Shown here in pieces: positions 39,536 through 51,340 of a DNA stretch of 64,000 nucleotides (positions are counted from its first letter, which is position 1; every line of letters starts with the position of its first letter). Source of the stretch: Leishmania donovani (lineage: Eukaryota; Euglenozoa; Kinetoplastea; Trypanosomatida; Trypanosomatidae); the NCBI RefSeq assembly GCF_000227135.1, contig NC_018256.1, positions 127,969 through 191,968 of the forward strand, written 5' to 3'. Position numbers and translations under genes: made by a program. The notes beneath the pieces are model-generated. The model worked only from the letters and a program-made list of their open reading frames with translations. It searched no databases and was not told the origin of the DNA.

Positions 39536-40891
39536 TTACGCAAACAAAAACAGTACATCGCTGTCCCCGCCACACTTCTCCAGCTCCCGTTGGAGCTCCT
39601 CTGCCGTTGACGCCGTCACGTACTTCGCGCGGCCCTCAAAGCGCTCTGCTGCCGTCGTCGCGGTCTCTGCATCGACTGCGTCGCAGAACGACGAGGGAGC
39701 GGAGGAGAGAGAGGTGATCATCGCAGCGTCAGCACTGACGGGATCTGCTTCCTGGAAGGAGGTTCCGCTTGACTGCGCCCCACTGCTACAATCACCGTGA
39801 ATGCTTCCCTTCTTCGAAAGCACCGCCAGCGACGGGCTGAACCGCAGGCAGCTGCGCATGAGCGGCGCTTGGCTGCCGTCCTCGCCATCGATGCTCGCCT
39901 TAGTGTCCGCGGACGACTCCGTCAGCGATATAGTACCAGGCGTCTCGGAGCGGACAAAGTCTAGCCATACCGGTTCGTCGCCCACCTCTGCGTCACCATT
40001 TTCAGAATCCACCTCCGTGGCCTTCGCCGCGCCACCATCTCTCGCACTGGTATCACCGGTATCCTGCAGCTCTTGCATCGCCTTTAGCGCTTCGCTCACC
40101 TGTGCGGCTGCAGATGCCGGAGCGATGGGCGACGCCTCGGCGAGCTCCTCCATGGACATGAACACGGCGCCGTCCTGCGTATCGTGCATCCGCAGTGGGG
40201 TGAAGCGGCGAAGCGCCGTCGCCTGCTGGCGGCGACGGTCGTCCGGGCCCTTCTTGTCTCGCAGATAACCTGGAACGTAGCCTCCGCCAACGGAGCAGAG
40301 CACAGATCCAAACGCAGTCCCAATACCTGGCATCACCATTGATCCCACCGCCGCTCCTGCTGCGCCGCCGGCAACGGTGCCGACGCTTGTGTACAGAGAA
40401 GTGAGCAGCTCGTAGCGGTATTGCCGAAGCGACATGCGGCTGTCCTGGTCACGCCATAAGGCGGCGTTGCTGGTGAGAAGGGTGCAGGTGGTCATTCCGA
40501 TCTGTAGCGCGGCCGTTGTTATTGCCGAGGCGGCCGAGCCGTGGAGACCAAACGAGGTTACTTGATAGAAGAGGGACCGCTTCGCCAGAGAGCTCAACGC
40601 ATCGGTGGCAGAGAGGCTTCCGGCGCAGTCGCCGATGAGGTTTAGAAGCCATTGCAGCTGCTGCGGCGCGCGCATGGAGATGCGGACGACGAGTAGCCGC
40701 ACCGCCTCTCGCTGCACGTGTCCGCGAATCGTCGACGAAGACATAAGCGCCTCGCCTACGATCTCCGGCGTCAGCTTCCCGGCCGCGGCGGACATCAACA
40801 CGGCCTTGGCCACCTTCGAGCCCACATACGTGCCTACCAGTGTGAGCTTCGACGTGTGATGGCGAGAGATGCATGTCTGCATGGTTGACAT
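39536..40891 (-). CDS. Hypothetical protein with glycine-zipper hydrophobic region
   Basis: 451 residues from ATG (MSTMQTC); a second ATG three codons later is equally possible. The N-terminal 160 residues are helical and moderately hydrophobic (KVAKAVLMSAAAGKL, LQWLLNLIGD). Residues about 165-202 are a striking Gly/Ala-rich membrane-like segment (GTVAGGAAGAAVGSM, PGIGTAFGSVLCSVGGGYVPG) with G-x3-G spacing typical of glycine zippers that pack in membranes. It is followed by a positively charged stop (LRDKKGPDDRRRQQ). The C-terminal half is acidic, Ser/Thr/Ala-rich and probably disordered. Mitochondrial or other organellar membrane location is possible. No family recognised. Confidence 0.8.
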   Translation of the reverse strand: MSTMQTCISRHHTSKLTLVGTYVGSKVAKAVLMSAAAGKLTPEIVGEALMSSSTIRGHVQREAVRLLVVRISMRAPQQLQWLLNLIGDCAGSLSATDALSSLAKRSLFYQVTSFGLHGSAASAITTAALQIGMTTCTLLTSNAALWRDQDSRMSLRQYRYELLTSLYTSVGTVAGGAAGAAVGSMVMPGIGTAFGSVLCSVGGGYVPGYLRDKKGPDDRRRQQATALRRFTPLRMHDTQDGAVFMSMEELAEASPIAPASAAAQVSEALKAMQELQDTGDTSARDGGAAKATEVDSENGDAEVGDEPVWLDFVRSETPGTISLTESSADTKASIDGEDGSQAPLMRSCLRFSPSLAVLSKKGSIHGDCSSGAQSSGTSFQEADPVSADAAMITSLSSAPSSFCDAVDAETATTAAERFEGRAKYVTASTAEELQRELEKCGGDSDVLFLFA

Positions 40892-42441
40892 GTGCGCGTG
40901 TGTGATGTGGTTGAGGCGGGGTGCGGGTGGGAGTCGTGGATATGCAGTCAGCACAATACGGAGCGACGCACAACCTTCTCAGGCAAAATTCACACGCCGC
41001 ACACGGCGCAGGAGGCAACAGAAGCCAACAGACCGAAGAAACCGGGGCAGGAGGCCGAGCAGCAGAGTCAAGGCCCGAGAAGGATCGCGCGAATTGAGCC
41101 TCTAAATGAAAGCTGTGTTCGAGAGTAGCTTTTTTTTGGGGTACACTGCCAAAGCAGGCAAGAGCTCGCCAGTCTAAGCAGCAGCAGCAGGGGCCGCGTG
41201 TGGATTCGCTGTCCACACACACACACACAACAGATGGAGGGAGAGGGGAGGGGGAGGGGGGAGTGACAACGCTGCCAGACTTCAGAAAGGAAAACCAATC
41301 AAGTGTGTGTGGGGGGGAGGGGAGGGGTCCCGTGATGCGATGGGCAGTGACAGCAGAGAAAAAAAAAGAGCAACGAGGCAAGAGAAACGCGTTTCGCAGA
41401 GATGGAGGACGAAAGGCGGCGGACTTCTAAGTTGAGCAATGAGAGAAAGAGAGCAGGGAGAGCCGTGACGGTGTTCACCGATGCGCAGGGGGAAGCACAG
41501 CGGCAGAGGAGAAAGATGCAAGGAAAGAAAGAGGCCGGGTGCTGCTGAGCTTCTTCTGGCTCGTGTGCGTCGCTCTGCCGGTGCGCAGCGGCAGAAACAC
41601 GATCCTCGAGTGTGGTTGGCTGAGTGAGCTGGTGTATGGCTACTGGTGCGCGTGTGGGTGCAAAGTGGAACCTCACTGCGATGCTTGTGTGCAGCTTGCG
41701 TGAGTGGGTGGGTGCCGCAGTGCCCGCGATGGGCAGATCAGCGCACAAAAGAAGCGGGAAAAAAAAGGCGAGGCACATTTAGAGAGTAAGAAGAGAAGAC
41801 GTGTCATGTGTGGCTGCTCAGGCACGACAATGCCGCACACGAGCGCGTATGCTTGTGGTTGACGGCCATCGTCACTACAGAAAGCGGCGTGCACACAGGG
41901 GATACTCTCAGGCATCAGCAGTGAAGCACCACCGCCACGATCAGCGTGCCACCGCAGTGTCTCCCCGTCTCATCAGCTGCTCTTCTGCTCGGCCGAGCGC
42001 ACAGGCGCGCATCGCACTTGAGTGCGCGTCTTGCGTTTCGATCATGAGTTGTGGGTACGCCTCCTTGGGGATAGGGAGGGAAAGGGTGCAGAACACAACA
42101 CAAGCAAGCACAGGCAGAGACACATACACAGGCATGCACGTGCTCAGAACGAAGAGGTGCGAAAGGAGGTTGTGGAGCGAACAAAGTCGAGACACATAAT
42201 ATCGAAAAAAAAAAAAGACACGTGATGTATCACGTGCGCTTTACGTCTATATCTTCCAATGTGCTGTAACCTGCCACACACATCCCCTCGGGTGTCAGCG
42301 GGGAGGCACAAATCTAGTACGTGCGCACTTCTATCGTGTGCCGCGCACACGCGCATACAAGCTCGGGTGTGCCCTGCGCAGACCCACGTTAACAACGTCC
42401 AAGCACGCGCGCTCGCACACCCATAAGCGTTCCCTTCGGCA
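40892..42441. other. Spacer upstream of the glycine-zipper gene
   Basis: Contains a CAG run (41178-41190), CA repeat (41215-41228), G-tract clusters and a small palindrome CACGTGAT-GT-ATCACGTG at 42219-42236 beside an A12 run. No gene seen. Confidence 0.7.
41231..41263 (+). repeat. G-tract cluster, potential G-quadruplex
   Basis: Successive GGG to GGGGGG tracts separated by A or AGA on the template strand, upstream of the glycine-zipper gene. A second G-rich cluster follows at about 41307-41328. Confidence 0.75.
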
Positions 42442-43398
42442 CTACTTGGAGCAGACGCAGTGGTGCGAGGGCGACTGGCGCCGCTGCCGTTCTGCCCGGT
42501 TTATCTCACTCACCACACGCACATCGCGGCGGTTTTTTGCCAACAGGTAATGGCGCGGCTCTCCTGCAGCGCGGCGCGCCGCGCCCTCTCTGTAGAACTC
42601 GCCCTGCATGAGGCGCGTCATGATCGGCTCACCTTTGTAAAGCTGCTGGCGGTGCGGATTGTCGAGTACCCATCGTCCGCCGTTGCGTTCTACGAGTCGG
42701 TCCGCTGTGTACGTGTTCGGCACCACCAAGCACACATCCGCCTGCGCGCCGGTGAGATGCACGTACGGATCGACGACGCGCCGACGTGGAATCGTTCGCT
42801 CGTGGCGCAGCACGGCCTGCTGGTGATGATACGCCCTCCGCTGCGCTTTTCTCGCTTCGTAGGGTGTCAGCGCCGCGTCCGCTAGCGATGTGTCAATGCC
42901 GCGAGCGTGCTGAGCTTTTTGGACCTCGAGGCGGAAGCACGAGCGACTGGCGCCATTCACGTCCTCCAGTGACACCGCACCCGTGGGCTGCTGTTCCGGC
43001 GCAGCGCCAGCCAGCAGAGGCTGTTGATGCGAAGGAGGCAAGGCGCCGGTGTGTTCGGCCGGCTTCATCTGGCTGCTGGCGCGCGAGGGTACATCAAGAG
43101 AGGAGCGAGAGAGAAGTCTGCCACAGCGGGGATCGCACCACGCCGGTCGTACGCCCCTGTCGTCCCTGCCGACGGTGCCTACCAGCGCTGCTGCAGAAGT
43201 AGAGGACACACGAAACGACGGTCCCGTAGACTCGCACCCGTCGTAGCGATCACTCCCCGTCCGTACGGTGGCGCGCTCACCGTGGTCGCGATGGAACTGG
43301 GCTGCGGTGCGGGCACGCTGATCGGCGCTCCTGTCGAAGATCCTCTGTACAGCGATGCCGTTGCGCTGGCGAGCCTCGTCGCCGACGCGGTTGCGCAT
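42442..43398 (-). CDS. Hypothetical basic protein
   Basis: 318 residues using the ATG at 43398 (MRNRVGDEARQ). The frame is open to 43953, with another ATG at 43776, but that upstream part reads as Ser/Pro/Phe/Cys-rich sequence across a polypyrimidine tract (LLFFFHFPSLTVVALLHC), so it is more likely 5' UTR including the splice acceptor. The C-terminal half is the better conserved-looking part: LTPYEARKAQRRAYHHQQA, DPYVHLTGAQADVCLVV, RWVLDNPHRQQLYKGEP and HYLLAKNRRDVRVVSEIN. It is rich in Arg, Gln and His, without membrane segments. Family not recognised; an RNA-associated or structural role would be speculation. Confidence 0.7.
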   Translation of the reverse strand: MRNRVGDEARQRNGIAVQRIFDRSADQRARTAAQFHRDHGERATVRTGSDRYDGCESTGPSFRVSSTSAAALVGTVGRDDRGVRPAWCDPRCGRLLSRSSLDVPSRASSQMKPAEHTGALPPSHQQPLLAGAAPEQQPTGAVSLEDVNGASRSCFRLEVQKAQHARGIDTSLADAALTPYEARKAQRRAYHHQQAVLRHERTIPRRRVVDPYVHLTGAQADVCLVVPNTYTADRLVERNGGRWVLDNPHRQQLYKGEPIMTRLMQGEFYREGAARRAAGEPRHYLLAKNRRDVRVVSEINRAERQRRQSPSHHCVCSK

Positions 43399-44796
43399 GA
43401 TGCGCACTGCGCACCGAAGGAGCGTCGGTGTATGCGTCGGCCTGCACGCGCGCCTGTCCGTTTCCGCACACGTGGCCGCTGGATCAAGTACAGACGGATA
43501 AGAGGGGGCCGGCGGGGAGGAGGGAGAGGCGTGACCCGGCAAGCAGAGACACAGCCCGGCTCCGCACACACCCCTGTCTCTACAAGTAGCCAAAAAAAAA
43601 GGCCGCTGCTGCCGTTCTGAGAGATGGCAGTGCAGCAATGCGACCACCGTCAAAGACGGGAAGTGAAAAAAGAAGAGAAGAGGGGCGGTGTCGTGAGGAC
43701 GGAATGCACGGGAGGAATCTCGAGAGCCAGCAGGTGATGGAGGAGCACAGCGGTGACAGTACGGTTCACGGCGCATTGGAGGGAGGGGTGAGCGAGCAGA
43801 GGCGAGGGGAAAAAAGAAATGGTTAGCGCGGTACGGCGCATGAGGAAGGGACGAGAAACCGCACACCAGCTCGCACGCACGCACACGCGCGCGCAGAGAG
43901 ATAGAGCAGTAAGCCCGTCTTGTGTGACGTGTTTTAGGTATTGAGTCCACCACCGCACTCCTTTATTGGCAGCTGGCGTGGCTCTGTGGTTGCGTGAAGT
44001 GAGGTCGTGCACGCACGCAGGCTTCTCACATCTGCGCACCCCTCCCTTGTGACGCGGCCACACCAGTATTCCCAGCGCCGCACGACGAGAGGACCCTCTC
44101 GTTCGGTTTTGTGTTGTTCACTAACGGCTAGAGACCGCAAAGAAAAAGGAGGAGGGGAGAAGACATGCACGGGCAAGAGCCAAGAGCAAACTCATTGCAC
44201 GCCACCACATCGCATCGGTTCACGCCGCAAGCACACACACATATGCGCACACGCCTATGCACATATACGCACGCACACACCCACACCCACACACAAACAC
44301 AAACCCAAGCACACACGCGCGCAGGCGCAGCGACAGCAGAGAGAGCATGTAAAGCTGAGGAGGACAAAACGATAGCACCGCCACAACAGAGAAGACAAAG
44401 CAGGGCAGCTTACAGGTCAGCAACAGCGTCACGGCAGCAGCTGCATAGCACGCGCCGCTTACATCACCGATAGAGCCGGTCAGTCCGTGATGCCAGCGTG
44501 AGCCTACACTATGGCGCGTGTAGGAAGGCAAGCACGAGGAAGTTCACTCGCGCGCGCCCCTCGACCCTCTCCAATCTTCTCCTCCGTCCCTTCGCGAGCG
44601 TCGACCCGCATGTCTCGGCAGAGCCGGCGCTTCATGTGCCGCTGGCGACTCGTGATCTCTACGTGTACTTGTTTTCGTTGCCGGAGTGTCATCACCACGG
44701 ACATCTTGGGTTGTTTCACTTCCGTTATTTCGACTCGATCCTTCACCTCTTCCTCCATAGCAGCTGTGCGTGTGCGTGCGTGCCTCAAATCCGCAT
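43399..44796. other. Spacer upstream of the 318-residue hypothetical
   Basis: The part 43399-43776 is open in the gene's frame and could be an N-terminal extension. Beyond it are a T/C-rich coding-strand tract at 43590-43600 and 43660-43680 and CA-rich repeats at 44225-44320. Confidence 0.6.
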
Positions 44797-45891
44797 CTAA
44801 TCCATCGCGTTACTCCGCATCTGCGCGTTAAGGACCTGGGGCATCTCCCACATATCATTCTTGACCTTCCACGGTTTTGCATTGTAATTCTGCGGCGCCT
44901 TGCGCCAATTGAAGTACGGGTTCGGGATCTTGATACCGCCGCGGGCGAGGGGCTGGGTCTCGTGCGTGCAGTTGCTCCAGACCGTGTCCTGCAGGGTGCC
45001 AGAAGTGATGCGAAAGTACTTGAACTGCGCGACGCTCTCGTTGCGGTTCGTGTCCGGGTCCACGAGGTGCTTCAAGTTCGGCGCCAGCGAGCCCCAGGCT
45101 GCCTGGCGCTGGGAGTCCTGGTTGGCCAGGTAGCTGTAGAAGAGCCGAGAGCCTGACAGAATGTTGCGGCGGGCGTACTCGTAATAGATGCCGGCGCAGA
45201 GCGTGGTCGTGAACCAGAAACCAGACTTCTTCCAGCGGCCCATGAAGAAGGCGTACCCGAGCGCCGGGAACACGCTCGCAGCTGCGCGCGGCAGGTAGCA
45301 CTCCTGCCCGTCATCCCAGGCTCGCTTCCACCCATTGGGAGTCGGGTCGCGGATGCGGAACGGCTTCGGGCCGTGGGTGTAGAGGTACTCGTAAGAGTAG
45401 AAATAGCCGCCAACACCGATGAGGCCGGCAATATTCACGCGGATCATGCCTAACATCATCGCTATCGTCCAGGCAAATTTGGTGCGCGGGTTGCCGGTTG
45501 CGTTGCCGGACACCTGCGCACGTGCTATGAAGTAATTCATGTACCACACATTCAGCCCCACCATCCACAGCCGGAAGATTTCGCTGGTGTGGTGGCTCTC
45601 TGTGTAGGGCACCTCCTCATGAGTGCCAATAAACTCATTGAGCGATAAGAAGCCCACAGCTACCTTCTGCACGCCGTAGCGGCGGGCCTGGTGCGTCTCA
45701 TCGAGCGCGTTGAACGGCGACGACACATCTACCAGAGGCCGCTTGTGGTTCTTATGCTGCGGGTCCACGAAGTTGTACCAGAATCGCATCTTGTACGGCT
45801 CCGCGTTGGCCTGCTCCACCTCCGTCATCGGCCTCGGCACGTTGTGCCCCTCTGACTTGAGCACATCCTCGTTCACGCCTCTCGAGAACAT
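44797..45891 (-). CDS. Conserved multi-spanning membrane protein, probably mitochondrial
   Basis: 364 residues with a clear ATG next to the predicted 5' UTR. Unlike most neighbours it lacks low-complexity inserts and is rich in Tyr, Trp and Phe, the signature of a compact conserved protein. Four hydrophobic stretches are visible: about 104-124 (FRLWMVGLNVWYMNYFIARA), 138-172 (WTIAMMLGMIRVNIAGLIGVGG, then YFYSYEYLY; written in pieces), 207-222 (ASVFPALGYAFFMG) and 229-246 (FWFTTTLCAGIYYEYARR). The last two have the small-residue pattern seen in Tim17/NDUFA11-type membrane proteins, so a respiratory-complex or translocase subunit is possible. That is a guess from the pattern only. There is no cleavable presequence. 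Confidence 0.85.
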   Translation of the reverse strand: MFSRGVNEDVLKSEGHNVPRPMTEVEQANAEPYKMRFWYNFVDPQHKNHKRPLVDVSSPFNALDETHQARRYGVQKVAVGFLSLNEFIGTHEEVPYTESHHTSEIFRLWMVGLNVWYMNYFIARAQVSGNATGNPRTKFAWTIAMMLGMIRVNIAGLIGVGGYFYSYEYLYTHGPKPFRIRDPTPNGWKRAWDDGQECYLPRAAASVFPALGYAFFMGRWKKSGFWFTTTLCAGIYYEYARRNILSGSRLFYSYLANQDSQRQAAWGSLAPNLKHLVDPDTNRNESVAQFKYFRITSGTLQDTVWSNCTHETQPLARGGIKIPNPYFNWRKAPQNYNAKPWKVKNDMWEMPQVLNAQMRSNAMD

Positions 45892-47193
45892 GGCTTAGAC
45901 GAAAAGGGAGAAGGGAGTTTTTCTTTACGCCGACGATGTCGCACAGAGACACACACACACACGCACACCATGCGCAAGAGGCACAACACGAAAACAAAAC
46001 AAGGGGTCGCTTCCTCTCCGCACCAGCACGCGCACAAGACAGGCAGCACACAGCCACTCACACTAGAAAACAAAAAAAAAGCACAACCGACGTAGCCGCT
46101 GTAACACCGACACCCATACACACACAGGCAGACACACAGACCAACAGAGGGAGAGAGAGAGAGGTATGCACGTTTTCCAAATATACAGTTGCGGTACTCC
46201 GTTCCCTTTCGCTCCCTCTTTTTGTTTGTTGCGCGTGTCTGCGCGGGAGTCTTTTGTTTTGCCTCGCACAGCGATGAATCGGAGCAGCTCCTGTGTTGCC
46301 TGGCCCTGAGGGGTCCGCTTGCGGAGGGGAGGGGGGGGGGGGCTGGACTTTCCTCTCGACTCGATCGCACTCGTTGGCGTTGTGGTATGCACACGGAGCA
46401 CACTTTCGCTGTGCCGCAGCCTCGGAGATGATAGAGAGAGAGCGAGCGAGTGATGGGCTGGCGGCGCTGCCGTGCGAGTGGCTCTGAAACAAAAGGAGGG
46501 GAAGCAGGAGAGATGCGTGCAACCTAGCTTGTTCGCTAATACGACTACCCGTAGGCGGCAACAAAGAGAGACACACACACACGAGCGTGTTGTTGGCGCA
46601 CAGAATCGATGGATTGGATCGGTGCCTTCCAACTTCTCTGGTGGGTGGTCCGTCGGTCTAGCCCGATACTTCTACTTACTTATTGCCTTGACGCAGAGGT
46701 GTGCCTGTGTCTAACGTCCCCCTCCCAAACTGTCGATAAGCGCGGTCTATGTGCGCGCTACCCATAGGGTATAGCGGAGTCCGAGTCCGGAGGTCGATGT
46801 CCCCGCACTCGCGCGTGGGCCGACGCAAAAGCGTTGACTCTCCCTCTCCTTTCGAGCTGAGTGACGTAGACGCGAACGGCGGACAGCCTACGAGTGCTGC
46901 TCGGATACGCCAAAAAACGGGAGTACGGAGCGGAGCCCCACTCCGAGGAAGCGCGCGCACACAGATAGAGAGAAGCAAGGGCAACCAAGAAGCGTTCGGG
47001 GACGAGAAGAGATGCAGCAGCCACCCGTGGTCGTAAAACCAGTAAAACACACAGCGTGCACGCTGAAGCGAAAAAGCCAGCCGCGTCCACAGGGAAAAGA
47101 GAATGAACGAAGGAGTGCCAGCAATATTACTAGTGGCAGCGGTGGTACTAGTCGTCCCTAAAGAAACCGAGGCAGCTGAAGAGAGAAGGAGAT

Positions 47194-47217
47194 GGGGGAG
47201 GGGGAGGGGGAGGGCGG
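47194..47217 (+). repeat. G-tract cluster, potential G-quadruplex
   Basis: Tracts of G5, G5, G5 and G3 separated by single A on the template strand, in the 5.4 kb gene-free interval. Confidence 0.8.
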
Positions 47218-49488
47218 GCAGACCGACAGGAAGTGCGACGAGGCGGAGGAAAACACACGCATCGACAGAAGCGTGCGCACCTGCCTGAGCACCGTATTGG
47301 GGCCGAAAGGGCGGAGATGGAGGAGACGTGAAACACAACAATGCTACAGGAAAAAAAAAAAACAACAGGAGGAGGGAAGATGATGATAAAGCGCGACAAG
47401 CACACACGAGAGAGGGAGGGAGGGGCGTACCTACACTAAAGGGGGGAGGAGAGATGGACAGAAGTAAGCAATAAAGAAGATCCCTACTACGCTGATTCTA
47501 AAGCCACACACGGGGACACGGCAGGGGAGAGGGGGGAGGAACAACAAGAAAGCGAAAAGCCGTAAAAAAACACAGCGCGACGAATGAGAATGCAGAAGAG
47601 AGCGGGAGGGAGGAGGGCCCTCGCGCACCGTCCCCGGGGATGGCTACGGATACAGAGCTCCCGTCTGGCACGAAGAATAACGGCAGCAGCACCCAGTGCA
47701 GCAATACAGATCCGCGTCTCTCTCTCCCAGCGCGTCTACGCGGGGGGGGGCCTGTGGTGTACAGGGATGGGGTGCGCCTATGCGCAGGTGCTTGTTTTGC
47801 TTTCCCAAGTCTGTGTCCGAGTGCAAGTGGCAGGGCAGGAGGAGCGAGGGGGAGAGCTCGATATCAGGGAAGAGGAAGGGGGAGTTACTCATCGTACTTC
47901 TTCTTTTCTTGTGTGCAGGCGCTCGGTCCCACGCCCCATCACACGCATCCTCACACATCGAACGAGGAAATGTGATGCGTGGAGAGAGGGATGGCGAACG
48001 GTGGCGGTCCAAGCACCGCTGACATGAACGGCGCTCGCGTGCACACGTACGAGCCAGCGCCGCGCATGCGTGCCGGTCGCGCAGCTGTTGCTTTGCCCCT
48101 TCGTACATCCTTCGTTTTTCTTGTCGTGTTTCATTAAGGTGGTTGGCATTACTCTATTTTACTTGACGCCCCCCCCCGTGCAGACGCATGGGCTCCGCCA
48201 CTTCTCTGCGGTGCACCGACACATAAGACTTACCGCGAGAGAAGCACACACGCTGCTCACGCTCTAGACGAGGACACACTTGTGTCTTCGGTGTCCGCGC
48301 GTGGCAGACAAAGTCCAAGCGAAGATGCCGAAGGAAACGAAAACGCAAGGATTGGAGGGTGACACCGTGATGCGCAGCGTACCGGTGCAGCGAGAGCAAG
48401 ACGAGGGCTAGCTGAATCGGAGACCCCGTCAGAGACGGGCGGCAAGAAAGGATGCCGTACAGGAGCGAAGGTAAAGCGTAACAGGCATGTGGGCAAAACA
48501 AACCCAAAGCCTACAGAGAGGCCGTGTAGGAGAGGGAGAGAGAACAGAGAGGAGGTGGCGGAGACACCCGCGAGAGAAAGGCGCGACCACGAAACCGCCG
48601 TGGACGTCTCCTTCCCCTTGTCCCTTTCGTCGGAGCGTATGCGAGAGGTAAACTCACAGAAAAAGAGAGAGGCGGGCAGACACACAGTCACGCATCATCA
48701 TCATCGCCCTTGAATGTGTGCAGGTGTGTTTGTGTGGGTGGGTGGCGAGGCTGCTCTCTCTCTCCTCTCCTCTGCTATGTTCTCCGTCCGCACTTCTCCA
48801 CTCCCTTATCCCTGCCCCCCCCTCCCTCCCTCCACAACTGTATGCCTCACCTTCTCTTATGTTGCGTATATCCTCATAATCCTCCGCCTCCCTCCGCGCC
48901 GCTACGGCGATAGCGCATCGTGTGCACAACGCGTCGCGAGTCGAGCAGAGGAGGGAGAAGAACGGCAGAGAAGCGGAGAAAAAGAGAGAAACGCGCCTCT
49001 AGCTAGGTTGAGATGAAAAGATTTGAGGTTCAATGGAAGAATGACAAAAACCCAGAGACTAACGAGCCGAAAGAAAACGAAAAACGAACAACTCGGAGAG
49101 ATGAAGGAGTTGCTCAGACACGCTTGAAAATGCCAAGCAGACACTCCGGCGCTCGCGCCTGCACACCACCTCACAAGGAAAAAGGGAAGAATGCAGAATG
49201 GGAGAGTGCACACCAAAACGAAATCACCGAGGCTCAATGGGGTGCGTGTTCTTCTCACTCGACCCTCCTCGTGTCCGGCCCTCCCCTTCCCCTCTTGGCT
49301 CTCTTCGTCTGTGACGTCCATGAAGAGGCCTGCGAGAAGAAATAAGGCGAAAGGGGACAAGATCGACCACACGTGCATACAGGGGCGAGCAAGCACCTCC
49401 AACTGCGGCACGTGCATGCGCATACACGGAGAGACACACACACACACAACGGAAAAAAAAAACGTGACGCCTATAGGCGGTCATTACG

Positions 49489-49509
49489 TGTGTGTGTGTG
49501 TGTGTGTGT
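49489..49509. repeat. (GT)n microsatellite
   Basis: About ten GT units; a shorter (CA)n run lies 50 bases before it (49434-49449). Confidence 0.93.
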
Positions 49510-51340
49510 ATGTCTACGTGTGCGCAACGACAAAAAAAGAAGGGCGAGAAAGGCTACGCGTGAGCGCACTGGTATGGCGGCAGGAACAGCAGCAGCAGCA
49601 GACGTGCTGCGTGTGCCGAGCGGAAAAGAGTGCGCAGCGAACGCTGAAGCACCAAGACACAAAGACTGAAAGAACCAAACGGCAAACAACAAAGAAAACA
49701 GAGCGGACGCCGCGCTTCACTCAAGAGGACACAAGCAAGAGAAACGAGAAAGTACGAGGAGAAGAGGCAGCAGGGAAGAGGCGGGCGCACGCGTCCACAG
49801 AAACACGCAGCGAGCGAGGTGGTGTGTGCAGGGCCTGGGAGGGAAGGGGAGTAATACAAGGAAGAGAGAACTGAGCCGGAAAAAAATGAAGAGAAACAAA
49901 AGAGACTCCAATCACAAAACCAAAAAAAAAGGGGTGAGGGCAAGACGAAGAAGGAAAGGAATAAGCGTCCATTTACACGCACAAATGCAGCCGCACAGAA
50001 TCATGCGCACATGCACGCGACGACAAGCACAAGTGCATGGCGTCCCTCTATCTACGTCCACAGACGCTGGGACTGGGTCGCTTTTTTTGTGGGTGGGGGT
50101 CTATCGTCTGTGTGCGTATGCAGGGGTAACGTTTCTTGGCACGGCACGGAGGAACGGGAAGAGAAGGACCGCAAGGTCGAGGAGGTGGTGATGCGGCCCC
50201 TCGCGTTGGGACTGCCTCTCACTGGCACAAAAAGTGCCTCCTTGAATGGCTGCGTGCAGGAGTGCAAGCATGCGAGTGCAAAAAGAAGGGAGAGAAGAAA
50301 CAAGCAGGCGAACGAGACAACGAAAAAATGAAGAAACACGCGAAGCGAAATTCCCGTCTTCGAAAGGGCGGCAGCGACCACAGCCGCCATCGCCGACCGA
50401 TGCGCGAACGTTTTGAGAGCCCACACACGCCCGCACGTACAAGAGAAACACACCAACAAAGAAAAATGAAACCAGCAAGGCAGCGAGTGAGTGCGCGAGC
50501 AAGAGAGAGAAAAACAAGAAGCAAGCAGCGGCATGAGAACGGAAAAGGAACCATAAAGACAACAACACCAAAGAAACGTGGCATGGATGACGGCGTTCGG
50601 ATTGGGAGGGGGTAGGGAGGGGGGTGTCAAGGAGCGAAGCAACGATCACTACACGGCAAAAATGGGAAGATGATACACTCAGCAACGCAAAGGAGAAACC
50701 ACAAAGCCTCCCACCATCATCATCACGAAAGACAGCCAGCTAGGTGAACACCAAAAGCAATACCCGTACAGAAGCACAGGAGCTCTGCACATGCCCACCC
50801 CCACCGCGACCGGCGGAATATAAAAATGGGTTGCGTAGGTGGGCGGCGAGCTACATGAGCGCCGCGAATCGTCAGGAGTGGCCCTCCACGTCGTCAGAGC
50901 ACACCTTTTTCAACATGCTTATGCGTTGGGCGCGGTTGTGCCGAAATAAGAGAGGCGAGAGGAACACAGAGAAACGAGGATGATAGACCACGACACGAAG
51001 GCGGCACGACGCATCGGTACACATGCACACCCCCGCGAGAGAGCGCATGGAGGAAGCGAGGAGTCCGCCGAGACAGCTGTCAAACGGCCCGACCTCAGAG
51101 ATATGCTCATCAGCTCGGCTCTTCGTAAGTTACTTCCAAGGTCAGCACGCCGTTTTCACCACCTCTCGGCCCACCCCCGACATCACTTGGCTTCGCCATT
51201 CTGTCGCTAAGCATTGCGTGAGTGCGTGCATGTATGTGTTGAGGGTGCGCGAGAGAGAGAGAGAGAGCAGCGCCGATGCAGCGAGAAGAGTCGTGCTCGC
51301 GTGCAGGACGCAAGGGGGACACACTCGCACACAACACCGC

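Larger units (their letters stand above)
45892..51340. other. 5.4 kb gene-free spacer
   Basis: Dominated by purine tracts on the plus strand, (GT)n/(CA)n repeats and G-clusters. Several open frames exist on both strands, but their translations are simple-sequence artefacts. No conserved-looking protein, tRNA or rRNA seen. Confidence 0.65.

Noticed and set aside
46676..47407. A 243-codon minus-strand open frame in the 5.4 kb spacer
   Set aside because: Starts in a T-run (SSSLLLLFFFF) and follows the C/T tracts; simple-sequence artefact.
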